A DNA stretch of 64,000 nucleotides, from positions 1,434,622 through 1,498,621 of the forward strand of contig NC_015315.1 in assembly GCF_000193375.1 (NCBI RefSeq). Direction: 5' to 3'. Positions 46,701 through 54,790 of this stretch are shown piece after piece. This DNA comes from Thermoproteus uzoniensis 768-20 (lineage in GTDB: Archaea > Thermoproteota > Thermoprotei > Thermoproteales > Thermoproteaceae). Position numbers and translations under genes: made by a program. Under the pieces are notes generated by a model, which saw nothing but the letters and a program-made list of their open reading frames with translations, was not told the DNA's origin and did no database searches. Every line of letters begins with the position of its first letter. The stretch's first letter is position 1.

Positions 46701-46783
46701 TGGCTAGGGCCGGGGTCCTCGACGAGGATGACGTCGATGTGAAGACAGCGAGGGTTATCCTGGGCGCCGAGTGGTGGGGGTAG
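43781..46783 (+). CDS. DUF1156-type DNA adenine methylase of a defence cassette
   Basis: This 1000-residue AdoMet-dependent DNA methyltransferase is probably an N6-adenine type. An N-terminal DUF1156-like segment (IPIEAVNEYSEVEKGPGRPP, WWTRKPLAGARAIIAAS) leads to motif I DPFAGFGSIPLEAARLGAD (about 98). Two zinc-binding-like CxxC pairs lie near 219 (CPVC) and 312 (CLYC), and motif IV VTDPPYADDVPYSEL is near 597. Such methylases mark host DNA in defence systems. It is the first gene of an operon with a DUF499 ATPase and an SNF2 helicase. Bases about 45190-45545, just before motif IV, are markedly AT-rich, as if replaced by recombination. Confidence 0.88.
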   Translation: MTSLLESGIPIEAVNEYSEVEKGPGRPPHWEMVFWWTRKPLAGARAIIAASLLPADAYSNPEQFLNDLFPCRHERKTVHHCNPSPRLVERLRGKKVLDPFAGFGSIPLEAARLGADAAAVELLPTAYVFLKAVLEYPKKFGRLTAEVAGREAKELGLEDAVKKFNGVKAVADSARYKVPMLIYDVARWGRWVLEQLRNDPDVAGLYDADVYIGTWEVKCPVCGRYTPLVGNWWLARVKDGTQYKRLAWMKWEGGRASIMDLNDECRRQGGINCGELNAKVQTKEEEGEGGSVEWRGQRYTVPAKNIDARNETAQCLYCRAEINHRVVNGKITKGGRRDGDWYVKWALRQWNELYEKYLRGEIALEDLKNAPARPTLLAKVYIKDGDLQFQSAAQQDIDKLWQAAEKLKQMWGDPDTPIEVFAPYQMGSAGAFRITLWGFDKFFKLFNSRQLLTLAKLVKLIREAGKKIEEEKLKDGWSKGEALDYSEATVVYLSIALVRYADYNAVITFWNYGGQLPAQVAHGLSMRGIAMSWNYGDVSPFVEMSGTGTFLSNLNKLYKKIIPYLITISSDNSKAKVLLDDASELYRLGGEKFDLIVTDPPYADDVPYSELSDFYFVWLKRALSDSDGTTLRPRFLPEAFFDELGLEVRTQWEQFAVREVSESEGRREYFKVDTTFRDMLAKAFANVLRFLKEDGLLVTYYVAKKPESWVALVDALWRVNGLEMVAAYPVATESEENVVARGKASVLGGYVSAWRRRSGPRPLDLSAERERIIEEVARRVDRRLKVVSSGTSKKKNGMTTWVYAYLAALEYLTAHSPVTLGGLELDSEGLMRQAVAIAFEALLRKAGVRLSDPAAHAYLALRIMESEKGYVDSDTLSHVERATGLPHVDLVKLGLIREADVGGPRVAKRKAFEVLAPRRDTVDEIRRVYSAQRGRPALDCLRQLQLNLLAKTSVACAPEVREEALALARALVELARAGVLDEDDVDVKTARVILGAEWWG

Positions 46784-46813
46784 GTACTTTTAAGTATCTG
46801 GGGAATCCCACAT

Positions 46814-49800
46814 GTGTCTTTTGTAAAGTTGCTGGCCGAGGGTAAGATAAGTCCGGCCATCGACATATATGAGGTTTACGGGGCGTTATTTCTAGGGAGG
46901 AATCCGGAAGAGGCCCACAAGGTCTACTGCGACCCTGACTCCTTCTTCAAGATTACATACGTCACGCCTGGGTTTAGACAGCACCTTGAGGATTTCTTGA
47001 AGAAGCTGGCGGCGGGGGAGTCGCAGATATATACGCTTCCCGCCTTGCTGGGAGCCGGCAAGTCTCACTTCCTCGCCCTGGTGCTCCACATCATCGCCCT
47101 ATATAGGCGGTGTAAGGGCTCCGGCGAGTGCGTCTCGCGGCATCTGGCGGACTACGGCATCGAGCTCTATACGCCTACTCTGGCGAAGGTGCCCAATGTG
47201 GCTGTCTTTAGGGCCGGACGCGTCTTGGGGGAGTTCGAGAGGAGGCTGAGGTCTCTCGCCACTAAGGAGGAGCTCCGGGCCGCGTTGAGGGACGCGTCGC
47301 CTATCGTGTTGCTCTTCGACGAGACGCAGTACCTGGAGGAGGAGCCCGGCTTTGTCCAGTGGATCCAGACGCTGGCGGAGGTCGCCGGGGAGATCAAGGG
47401 CGTCTATCTCTTCGTGTCCTACTCCCTCTTCCCGGAGGGCGGCCGGGGACCTGCTCTCGAGACTTCCAAGTCGCTGAGCGCCGTGGAGAGGATGAACGTG
47501 GTGAGGGTCAGCTTGGATACGGCTAAGAACATAGCGGCTGTCTTCAGGCGCTGGGCCGACCTCCGGCCCCGGAGAGTCGACATAGCGCCGCTGAAGGACG
47601 TGGTGCGGGAGGAAGTCTTGAGGGATTTCGAGAAGAGGCTGGAGGAGGCCTACCCCTTCAACCCCGTCTTTCTCGACGTCGTGTTGAGGCTCGCCGACGA
47701 GTCGCTGGCCGAGCGGACCAAGGTCCAGATGACTAGGGAGCTTCTCCGCACTCTGGCTAGGGCTTACGTCAAGGCGTCTCCCGAGGAGCTCGTGACCTTT
47801 GCCCACCTGCCGGAGCCCGAGGATATCCTCGTCGTCGGGGGGCCTCTGGCCGGCGAGTGGTCCACCTTGGTGAAGCTGTACAAGGAGGATGTCGACCGGC
47901 TTGGCGGTAAGGCCGCAGTTTCTGTCCTGAGGCACATCCTGCTTGCGACGTTTCTGGCTAGGCTTATGCCGGCCGAGTCCCTCTACCCCACCGAGGACAA
48001 CCTCGTGGCGGGTAGCTACAACGCCCTCGACATCAGGCCGGTGGACGTGAAGGACGTGCTCGCCAAGGCCACCGATGTGGGGCTCCACGTGGCGAGGCTG
48101 GGCGATAGGTACGTCTATTGGTTTATCGGCGACGAGGTCCACGCCATTAGGGAGGCCATGTTTAAATTCTCCTACGAGGACGGCATAGACGTAGTCGCAG
48201 ATCAGCTGGCCGCCCTTCTGAGGGAGAACGCGCGCTTCTTCTCGGCCGTCTACGTCTCGGGCGTGAGCAGCCAGAAGAAGGCCTTTGGCAAGGTGGTGAT
48301 TCTGACCAATAGGGATGAGTGGGCCAGGGCGCTGGACGACGCGGATAAGTCCACGCTGGCGGTTGACTTGATGGAGTTTGGGCTGGGTAGGCGGAGGAAC
48401 AACCTCTTTTTCGTGAGGCGGGACGACTCGGGGCCTGTGCCTGCCGACGCGGGGCGGCTTTTGGAGAGGTTTGCGGATGTTAAGAACGTGAAGGAGGCCG
48501 CCGTGGCGTTGGGCCAGCTCTACAAGGCAGTTGACGAGGTCCTTGTCAACCTGTACCACTACTTCCCAGACCTTCTGTCCATGGAGGACGAGAGAATTAA
48601 GCGGGAGATGGAGCAGTTGCTGAGGAGTAGGGTGGAGCGGTGGAAGGAGCGGGCCTCCGCGGTGTTGAAGACGGCGTCCTACACATGGCTGAGGAGAGTG
48701 GTCGCGGGCTTCACGGAGCCGGAGGCGAGGCGGCTCGACGAGTACCTAAACGAGGTGGCTAGGCAGAGGTCCGACGTTTTGAGGGGGCTTGTGGAGCGGG
48801 TCTTCGCCGAGCTCCAGTGGGACGGCTTTAAGAAGCTGGGAGATCTCTGGAGCCTATACCTGAACAACGAGAAGTTCCCGCCCGCGCCGGTCTCGTTCGA
48901 GGAGTTCCTGGAGGCCGTCAAGAGCTACTGCGCCGGGTGTAGCTGTCTGTTCGAGGTGGACGGAGAGGTTAAGTGGCTTTCCAAGACGGGTTGCGAGATC
49001 CCGCCCCTCGACAAGGACGTGGGGGTCGCCCCGCTGAGGTGGAGGGACCAGCTCGTGGAGTGGGCCGTTGAGGCCTTTCTGAAACAGCTGGCGTCCCTTT
49101 CCACCAGCACCACCCGGTACTATATAGTATATAGGCGGCCCAGCGGCGAGGAGGTGAGGAGGGCCGTGGACGATTTATTGTCGTCTAGGGGTGAGTGGCC
49201 CTTCCTTTCGGAGGGCCGCCTGGAGGTCGAGGTCAGAGAGAGGGCTATTGAGGTCAGGGTCGACGGGGTGGCCACGCCGGTAGTGGAGCGTAACCCCGGC
49301 TCTAGGGTGAGGGTGGAGGTGGTTGGGAGCGACGATCTGTTGACTGTGATTTACCGGATAGGCGACGTGGAGAGGGAGGAAAGCGCCTCCGGAAAGGTCC
49401 ACGTGTTTGAGGTCGACCTGCCATCGGAGCCAGGCATCTATAGTATGCAGATCGAGGCTGTGTTTAGAGACGGCACTAGGGATAGGAGGAACGTCTCGGT
49501 GAATATCAAGGGGCGGTGTAAAAGGCCGCGGACTAAGTACTCTGTCGACGTCGGCGACGCCATCAGAGGAATCTCGGTTACTCACGTAAAGGATGCGCGC
49601 GGGTTGCTTGATTACTTTGTAAAGAGAGGTGTTCCGCTGAGGTTGAGCGTGAAGGCGGCCCAGGCAGGGGGCGACTTAATTATCAACGTCGACGCCACGT
49701 TTAACATAACGTCTCCAGAGATCCGAGAGCGCGCGATTAGGTTGCTGGCCGCGTTGGAGTACCTATCTCCTGCCGCCGACGTCAAATTCGAGTTCACGCC

Positions 49801-49885
49801 TCCAGTACAAGTGGACGGCGACATGGCCCAGAAGTTCAAGGGCGCCAAGTACTCCTTCGACGTGGAGGTGGAGGAGATATGCTGA
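46814..49885 (+). CDS. DUF499 AAA-like ATPase of the defence cassette
   Basis: This 1023-residue protein matches the DUF499 (COG1483) ATPases linked to DUF1156 methylases. Walker A is LPALLGAGKSHFLALVLHI (about 75-93) and Walker B is IVLLFDETQYLEEE (about 157). The N-terminus has the family's ISPAIDIYEVYGALFLGRNP. A conserved-looking C-terminal half follows with beta-rich ends. The GTG at 46814 follows the methylase by 30 nt; its last 7 nt overlap the next small gene. In known cassettes the ATPase cooperates with methylase and helicase; the mechanism is not established. Confidence 0.87.
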   Translation: MSFVKLLAEGKISPAIDIYEVYGALFLGRNPEEAHKVYCDPDSFFKITYVTPGFRQHLEDFLKKLAAGESQIYTLPALLGAGKSHFLALVLHIIALYRRCKGSGECVSRHLADYGIELYTPTLAKVPNVAVFRAGRVLGEFERRLRSLATKEELRAALRDASPIVLLFDETQYLEEEPGFVQWIQTLAEVAGEIKGVYLFVSYSLFPEGGRGPALETSKSLSAVERMNVVRVSLDTAKNIAAVFRRWADLRPRRVDIAPLKDVVREEVLRDFEKRLEEAYPFNPVFLDVVLRLADESLAERTKVQMTRELLRTLARAYVKASPEELVTFAHLPEPEDILVVGGPLAGEWSTLVKLYKEDVDRLGGKAAVSVLRHILLATFLARLMPAESLYPTEDNLVAGSYNALDIRPVDVKDVLAKATDVGLHVARLGDRYVYWFIGDEVHAIREAMFKFSYEDGIDVVADQLAALLRENARFFSAVYVSGVSSQKKAFGKVVILTNRDEWARALDDADKSTLAVDLMEFGLGRRRNNLFFVRRDDSGPVPADAGRLLERFADVKNVKEAAVALGQLYKAVDEVLVNLYHYFPDLLSMEDERIKREMEQLLRSRVERWKERASAVLKTASYTWLRRVVAGFTEPEARRLDEYLNEVARQRSDVLRGLVERVFAELQWDGFKKLGDLWSLYLNNEKFPPAPVSFEEFLEAVKSYCAGCSCLFEVDGEVKWLSKTGCEIPPLDKDVGVAPLRWRDQLVEWAVEAFLKQLASLSTSTTRYYIVYRRPSGEEVRRAVDDLLSSRGEWPFLSEGRLEVEVRERAIEVRVDGVATPVVERNPGSRVRVEVVGSDDLLTVIYRIGDVEREESASGKVHVFEVDLPSEPGIYSMQIEAVFRDGTRDRRNVSVNIKGRCKRPRTKYSVDVGDAIRGISVTHVKDARGLLDYFVKRGVPLRLSVKAAQAGGDLIINVDATFNITSPEIRERAIRLLAALEYLSPAADVKFEFTPPVQVDGDMAQKFKGAKYSFDVEVEEIC

Positions 49886-50274
49886 TTAAGAGAAGGGGTG
49901 GGGGGCGAGTCGTCGTGGTGGCGCAGGAGGGGAGGTTCGAGGTGGGGGTGCCGCTGGAGGAGGTGTCCGACTTCCTCAAGAAGCTGTGGCCTTGGGAGTT
50001 TGGGAAGCACGTGGAGGTTAGCGACGGAGCGCTGGTGTTCCGGGATAGACTGCCCTTCGAGAGGGCTCTGGTGTACCTCCTGGCGCGTAGGGGCCGCTTG
50101 CCGCGGGCTGATGCCGAGATCCTCGCTGCCTCTCTTAGGCTACACGAGGTGTCTCTCCTGGCCGACGCCTTTCTGTACAGACTGTGGCTCTGCAAGTCGG
50201 AGGGCGGGAACTGCCGCCGCATTGTCGACGCCTTCGCGAGAATCGCCAAGACCTATCGGGGAGTTTTGCCGTAA
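49879..50274 (+). CDS. small unknown protein between ATPase and helicase
   Basis: I do not recognise this 131-residue protein. A beta-rich start (RVVVVAQEGRFEVGVPLEEV) is followed by helices (PFERALVYLLARRGRLPRAD, ILAASLRLHEVSLLADAFLY). Two cysteines lie near the end (WLCKSEGGNCRR). Its ATG overlaps the ATPase gene, and its stop overlaps the helicase start (TAATG), so it is translationally coupled on both sides and must belong to the cassette. It might be a specificity or adaptor subunit, which is inference from position alone. Confidence 0.75.
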   Translation: MLIKRRGGGRVVVVAQEGRFEVGVPLEEVSDFLKKLWPWEFGKHVEVSDGALVFRDRLPFERALVYLLARRGRLPRADAEILAASLRLHEVSLLADAFLYRLWLCKSEGGNCRRIVDAFARIAKTYRGVLP

Positions 50275-52694
50275 TGGTCTCGCTGATAGAGATCCTCAGA
50301 CAGGCGGGCAAGGAGCTCTACAAACACCAGCTAGATTTCGTCTCCGACGCCCTCTGGCTCCCTAGGCCGAGGCTTCTTCTAGCAGACGACGTAGGGCTTG
50401 GGAAGACCATACAGTCGCTCTTGCTAATTAAGGCGTTTATGGAGCTGGGGCGGGTTAACCACGTCCTCGTCATCGTCCCGCGGGCCGTATTGGGTCAGTG
50501 GGCCGGCGAGTTGCAGAGATTTGATATCCAGCACTACGTGGTGGAGAACCCTGAGTTTCCTCTGGGCTATCGGGTTTACCTCATCACGATGGATAGGGCG
50601 AAGATGCCCGACTACTTGAACTCCCTCAACCGCATCTCTTGGGATCTGGTGGTGATCGATGAGGCGCATAAAATCAGGCTAGATACCCAGAGGATGAGCT
50701 TGTCGCATCTCTGCAGAACGGCTGGGGGCTGTCTATTGCTCACCGCAACGCCGCATACAGGCGACGAACAGGACTACCGTTTCTTGACGTCTCTGGTAGA
50801 CGGGCTCGTCATAAGGAGAGAGAAGAAGGACGTAGAGGAGTACGAGGGGCGTAGGATATTCCCTCGCCTCAATTATTGGGTTGTACAAGTGAGGGCCTCC
50901 AGGGAGGAGTCGCAAGCTCTGTTGAGCGTGTTGTACAAGCTCAGGAACGCTAGCGTGGAGCCCATCGTCCGCGTGGTGGTGGAGAAGCGCGCTATGTCCA
51001 GCCCTGCGTCGTTCTTCAAGACGCTGGGGAGAGTCGTCGGAGGTCCTTGCGACCTGTCCACCCTTGAGGAGGGAGAGCTGGACGCCTGTATAGGCAACGT
51101 GGCCGGATGGAAGGAGCTAGCGGAGCTGGCCCAGAGGTTCGCCAAGGCCCCCGACAGGAAGCTCGACGCGTTGAGGAAGCTGTTGGGCATGTGGAGGGGG
51201 AGGAAGGTTTTGGTCTTCACGGAATACGCGACCACGGCGGAGTACCTCTTCCAGTCGCTTGCCGGTGGGTGTAAAGTCGTGGATTCCGGCGAGGGATTCG
51301 CCAAGGCTGACTGCGGCAACCTCGGCGTGATGTACGCGACCGCCAAGGCCAGGGAGAAGATAGACGTCGACGTCGAGGCCTCCCTCCTGGCCAGCTCCTT
51401 CGATACGGCGGTCTTTATATCGACCGACATAATGTCGGAAGGGGTCAACCTCCAGATGTACGACGTGGTGGTGAACTACGAGGTGGTGTGGAGCCCCACG
51501 AAGCATGTGCAAAGGGTTGGGAGGATTTGGCGTTTCGGCCAGAAGGCCGACTCCGTGCTGGTGGTCGACATGGTGCTGAGCGCGGGCGGAGAACGAGACG
51601 AGTACGCCATGTATCTAGACCTCTTGGAGAAGCTTTACAACATCTCGTTGAGGGCGCTTCCGCCCCAGAGCTACGGCGAGTTTGAGATTTACGAGCTGTC
51701 CGAAGACCAGCTCCAGAAGATTATCGAGATCGGCTCCTCGGCCTACATCGAGGAGGCCGACGTCCTCGCCGCCTTGTCAGACGGGGAGAGGGTGAGAGAG
51801 CTCAGGCGGAGGATTGAGGCTATACTGAAGGCTAAGGAGGAGGTCAGGTGGAAGTCGAAGGCGCTGGTGGAGAGCGGGCTCAAGGCCAAGCTGGGGTACC
51901 CCTATGAGACGAGGCCCGAGCCTGGGGGCGGGTACTACCTCGCCGAGGTGGAGTACTTCTCCGCAAAGCAGCGTGTGTACACAGAGTCTGTGCTGGTGCG
52001 TCTGGAGACTCCGCTCAGCCGGAGTCGCGAGATTAAGAAGGGAGTTTTTAGGGAGGGCGCTGTGGATTGGGACTTAGTCGAGGTGGAGTCTGGCGATGTG
52101 AGGGAGGACGAGCGGGAGGAGGTTGCTAGGCTTGTCCACATGAATGTCTGGATGGATTTGAAGAAGTACCTAGACAACACGAGGGATTTGCTCCATCTGG
52201 ACGACGTTGAGTACAGGCTAGCGAGAATTAGGAGGGCTAGAGTGGAGGGGGTGGGGACTGTAGCTGTGGAGGAGTTTGAGGAGAGGGTCGAGGCGGAGGT
52301 GAGGCGGAGCAAGAATATCGAGCGGACTGAGAAGGCGGCTGTTAACTGCGTAAGGGAGTGGTTGAGAAATAACGGCTACGTGGTCAGGCATGACTACTAC
52401 AGCGGGCCTAGGCCTTTCGACATGGTTGTGTTAAAGGACGGGACGATGTACGTTGTTGAGATTAAGGGGAAGTGGATAGGCAAGAGGGAAGAGCCCTTTT
52501 CCTTCACTGCAAACGAGATCGATTTTGCCTCAAGGTATCCCGACCGCTACATAATATGCACGGCCTACGTAGAGGGGGATAGGTGTGTGGAGCTTTCGTG
52601 CACGCCCTTTGTGCAGTTCCAGAAGGAGTGGGTACTGGAGACAGTTAGGGGCATTGAATACAAGTACAACGCTAGGAAGAGGCCTTCTTCCTAG
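50274..52694 (+). CDS. SNF2-family helicase with C-terminal DUF3883-type domain
   Basis: This 806-residue superfamily 2 translocase has ADDVGLGKTIQS (Walker A, 37-48), VVIDEAHKI (DEAH at 129-132), LTATPHTGDEQD, VFTEYATTAEYLFQSL, TDIMSEGVNLQMYDVVVNYE and HVQRVGRIWRFGQ (motif VI). After about residue 690 there is a DUF3883-like end: REWLRNNGYVVRHDYYSG, FDMVVLKDGTMYVVEIKGK and FTANEIDFASRYPDRYIICT, with an ExK nuclease-like core. I start at the ATG at 50274, which overlaps the preceding stop; the frame is open upstream inside that gene. It is the last gene of the methylase-ATPase-helicase operon. Confidence 0.9.
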   Translation: MVSLIEILRQAGKELYKHQLDFVSDALWLPRPRLLLADDVGLGKTIQSLLLIKAFMELGRVNHVLVIVPRAVLGQWAGELQRFDIQHYVVENPEFPLGYRVYLITMDRAKMPDYLNSLNRISWDLVVIDEAHKIRLDTQRMSLSHLCRTAGGCLLLTATPHTGDEQDYRFLTSLVDGLVIRREKKDVEEYEGRRIFPRLNYWVVQVRASREESQALLSVLYKLRNASVEPIVRVVVEKRAMSSPASFFKTLGRVVGGPCDLSTLEEGELDACIGNVAGWKELAELAQRFAKAPDRKLDALRKLLGMWRGRKVLVFTEYATTAEYLFQSLAGGCKVVDSGEGFAKADCGNLGVMYATAKAREKIDVDVEASLLASSFDTAVFISTDIMSEGVNLQMYDVVVNYEVVWSPTKHVQRVGRIWRFGQKADSVLVVDMVLSAGGERDEYAMYLDLLEKLYNISLRALPPQSYGEFEIYELSEDQLQKIIEIGSSAYIEEADVLAALSDGERVRELRRRIEAILKAKEEVRWKSKALVESGLKAKLGYPYETRPEPGGGYYLAEVEYFSAKQRVYTESVLVRLETPLSRSREIKKGVFREGAVDWDLVEVESGDVREDEREEVARLVHMNVWMDLKKYLDNTRDLLHLDDVEYRLARIRRARVEGVGTVAVEEFEERVEAEVRRSKNIERTEKAAVNCVREWLRNNGYVVRHDYYSGPRPFDMVVLKDGTMYVVEIKGKWIGKREEPFSFTANEIDFASRYPDRYIICTAYVEGDRCVELSCTPFVQFQKEWVLETVRGIEYKYNARKRPSS

Positions 52695-52854
52695 GGCCTA
52701 CCCTTAGGGTAAACTCCCTTCCCCTGCCTACGTAGTGGTTGAAGAGGCCGCCGCATTCCCTGCACCGGTAGTGCGTGACGCGGTAGCCCATCTTCGGCAT
52801 GTCCCAGCTCTTGACGGCCTCGACGTTTTCGGAGCCGCAGTAGGGGCACTTCAT
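52672..52854 (-). CDS. small zinc-ribbon protein
   Basis: This 60-residue protein has two CxxC knuckles (CPYCGSENVEA and CRECGGLF) and a basic C-terminus (GRGREFTLRVGPRKKASS). It looks like a single zinc ribbon that could bind nucleic acid. A TATA-like TATTTATTTA (minus strand) lies about 21 nt before the ATG at 52854. Its 3' end overlaps the helicase gene by 23 nt in the convergent direction, so expression of one could affect the other. It is not known whether it belongs to the cassette. Confidence 0.7.
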   Translation of the reverse strand: MKCPYCGSENVEAVKSWDMPKMGYRVTHYRCRECGGLFNHYVGRGREFTLRVGPRKKASS

Positions 52855-53019
52855 AGGGCATTTGTCTCACTGTAAATAAATAGATTTTGGCTATTATTGG
52901 TTTTTACCGGCTTCTTTTAGTAGTAGATTTACTAAGGTTGAATAGCCACGCGGTAGTTTCGACTCTCTTCCCAGTGGCGAGCGTTTCTAGGTCTTCGGCA
53001 AGCGCCGTGCCTTCGGCCT

Positions 53020-53295
53020 TCATGGCGTATGAATATTTTCCGCAGTCTCCCTCCTCCAGGAGGCCTCTCTGTGGAGCGCGTCGACGCACCGCAACGGCGT
53101 CTCGACAGACCTCCCGAGAATAGAGCAAGTGTGCAGGAGGTAGTCTATGGCGGCTTGTGCGTGGATTTGCAGGGCGTGGAGGACGCCGTACAGCTCAAAG
53201 ACGTCGTCGAGCGCCGCTCCCCTCTCCACCGCCTCGTCTAGTAGCTTGACGTGGGCCACCACCTCGATGAGCCTATCGTGGAGCATCGCCCGCAA
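53020..53295 (-). CDS. HepT-like (DUF86/HEPN) protein, probably damaged
   Basis: The 91-residue product begins like a HepT/DUF86 toxin (HDRLIEVVAHVKLLDEAVER, YGVLHALQIHAQAAIDYLLH, CSILGRSVETPLRCVDAL) but ends abruptly at NIHTP. The usual length is 110-140 and the catalytic RxxxxH motif near the end is missing. A protein-like continuation (RGLLEEGDCGKYSYAMKAEG) lies in another frame, suggesting a frameshift around 53050-53070. It overlaps the nucleotidyltransferase gene by 23 nt, the normal arrangement of MNT-HepT toxin-antitoxin pairs. The toxin is probably inactive. Confidence 0.6.
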   Translation of the reverse strand: MRAMLHDRLIEVVAHVKLLDEAVERGAALDDVFELYGVLHALQIHAQAAIDYLLHTCSILGRSVETPLRCVDALHREASWRRETAENIHTP

Positions 53296-53674
53296 CCCTG
53301 CCGAGCAGCGTCTCGGTGTAGCCGAGCTTCTCCCGGGATAGGAAGAAGTCGTAGCAAATCCCCACGGCCCTCACCAGCATCTCCCGCCCCACCTCGTCTT
53401 GGTACAGCAAAGCCCCCGTCCTCAAGGCCTCGTACAGCAGGAAGCAGTTCACGTCGCCGGGGTCGTCGACGACGTAGACGTCCGCCTCGGCGCCGGCCGC
53501 CTCCTCCACGGCCTCCATGACCCTCAAGGCGATCTCGTCGCCGTCGGAGCCGGGGTCGGCGAAGACCACTAAATCCACGTCGCGCGGGTTCTCCCTCCTC
53601 AGCGCCGAGCCGAACAACAAGACGAGCCGAGCCCCCAGCTCCCCCCACCTCACCCCCTCTAGACGACGCGCCAC
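53273..53674 (-). CDS. MNT-type nucleotidyltransferase (antitoxin-like)
   Basis: This minimal nucleotidyltransferase has LVLLFGSALRRENPRDVDLV, the GSxxR...DxD core of the pol beta superfamily, followed by ADVYVVDDPGDVNCFLL with further acidic residues. In MNT-HepT modules this protein AMPylates the HEPN toxin and neutralises it. The frame is open to 53755, but a TATA-like AAATATATAT (53692-53702) sits 22 nt before a GTG at 53674; starting there gives 133 residues, a normal size. It overlaps the damaged HepT-like gene downstream. Confidence 0.8.
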   Translation of the reverse strand: MARRLEGVRWGELGARLVLLFGSALRRENPRDVDLVVFADPGSDGDEIALRVMEAVEEAAGAEADVYVVDDPGDVNCFLLYEALRTGALLYQDEVGREMLVRAVGICYDFFLSREKLGYTETLLGRVAGDAPR

Positions 53675-54090
53675 GTACAGACACAACACAGATATATATT
53701 TGAGGACGTCTAGCCTGCAGAGATATAGGCCGCGCCTCACGGGAAGTTGCCGCAATTTTTCAAGAGCTTGAGGCGCTAACAGTGCGGAGTTCGAGTTTCC
53801 TCCTAGCCAGCCACGAAGCGGCCAGACCCCTGTACCTTGTCGACAACGCTAGAGCCGTAGGTGTGTGGAGCGCGTGTCGCCGAGCTGCACAGCACTGGCG
53901 GCGCGGAAGCTTCCCGGATCCTCAAGGCGTAAACTTCGCCGGACTTGAGGAGCGGCAGAGGAGATAGAGCTGGGTTGCCAGCGCAAGGGGTGCATCGCGC
54001 ACCATAGTCGGCAAGCTCTCTAAACGGCGGAGCCTCCACGGAACGGCGGCGCCGCCCTTTAGCCTTTTAAACACTAAGTAATGTTTATAT
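53675..54090. other. gap between MNT gene and PaREP1 gene
   Basis: About 415 bp hold the MNT promoter on the left and the PaREP1 promoter (CTTTTAAACA near 54063-54072) on the right. Between them I see no coding frame with protein-like composition and no RNA gene. Confidence 0.4.
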
Positions 54091-54558
54091 GTGGAGTTGT
54101 CAAAGCCGTGGCTTGATTTAGAGGGGTATAAAAAGACGCGGATGCTGGAGGCTGAATACGAGGCCGAGCTGGCTGAGAGGTTTCTCCGACAGGGCCTTGT
54201 CAGAAACGCGGCTGGCAAGGCGTTCCAGGCGTGGAAGGCCTTGATGGGCGCCATGCTTGCCGACAAGGTTGCCGAGCTGGAGCGGCTCTATCCAGGATCC
54301 GTGGAGATTAAGGAGGGGAGGAGAGTTAAAAAGGCCTATTGGATACTCGCCTTAGTCCCCACCACTTTGATGAAAGAGCTCTCGCAGTTGTTGGGCCGCG
54401 AGGCCGTCCTCGCCACGTCTCTAGCCCTCCAAATACATCAATACAACGGGCCGGATAGAGAGGGAGTTTTAAGCCCCTACCGCAACGAGGAGTCGGCTAG
54501 GGGGGACGTCCAGATATTAATCGATATTGTGAAGGAGTTTCTAAGCCGATATAAGTAG
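54091..54558 (+). CDS. PaREP1-family protein, copy 1
   Basis: This 155-residue helical protein belongs to the PaREP1 family, multi-copy genes of unknown function found in Pyrobaculum, Thermoproteus and relatives. The family pattern is clear: SKPWLDLEGYKKTRMLEAEY, RFLRQGLVRNAAGKAFQAWK and YWILALVPTTLMKEL, ending IHQYNGPDREGVLSPYRNEE. The fold is probably related to HEPN-like bundles. The GTG start at 54091 lies 23 nt from a TATA-like box. A second, diverged copy is at 54945-55406. Confidence 0.88.
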   Translation: MELSKPWLDLEGYKKTRMLEAEYEAELAERFLRQGLVRNAAGKAFQAWKALMGAMLADKVAELERLYPGSVEIKEGRRVKKAYWILALVPTTLMKELSQLLGREAVLATSLALQIHQYNGPDREGVLSPYRNEESARGDVQILIDIVKEFLSRYK

Positions 54559-54629
54559 GCGTAACGCCCCCAGCCTCTACGGCCCCGCGTCGGATGGGAA
54601 GCGGCGAGGCGTATCGGCGAGGCCGCGCC

Positions 54630-54790
54630 GACCGGTCCCATACCTGCCCCGAACTGCGGGTCCCAGCGCGTCGCCACCGGCAACATAGGAGGAACAGCGG
54701 GGGCTGTCGGCCGCATTTAGGCGTACCGTTGCGGAGATTTGGGGCGTAGCCGTGTGAGGGGCGCGCTGGTGCGCCGGCGGGGCCGGCTGG
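54630..54790 (+). pseudogene. possible zinc-ribbon gene relic
   Basis: A plus-strand frame reads PAPNCGSQRVATGNIGGTAG followed by AVGRI, a stop, and AYRCGDLGRSRVRG. It resembles a small zinc-ribbon protein (CxxCG...CG.CG) with an internal stop and a lost cysteine. Short and degraded, so this is a weak call. The rest of the 386-bp gap between the PaREP1 genes shows nothing else. Confidence 0.25.

Noticed and set aside
53782-53967. A short plus-strand open frame between the MNT and PaREP1 genes.
   Set aside because: It lacks protein-like composition and a promoter; the open frame follows from high GC content.
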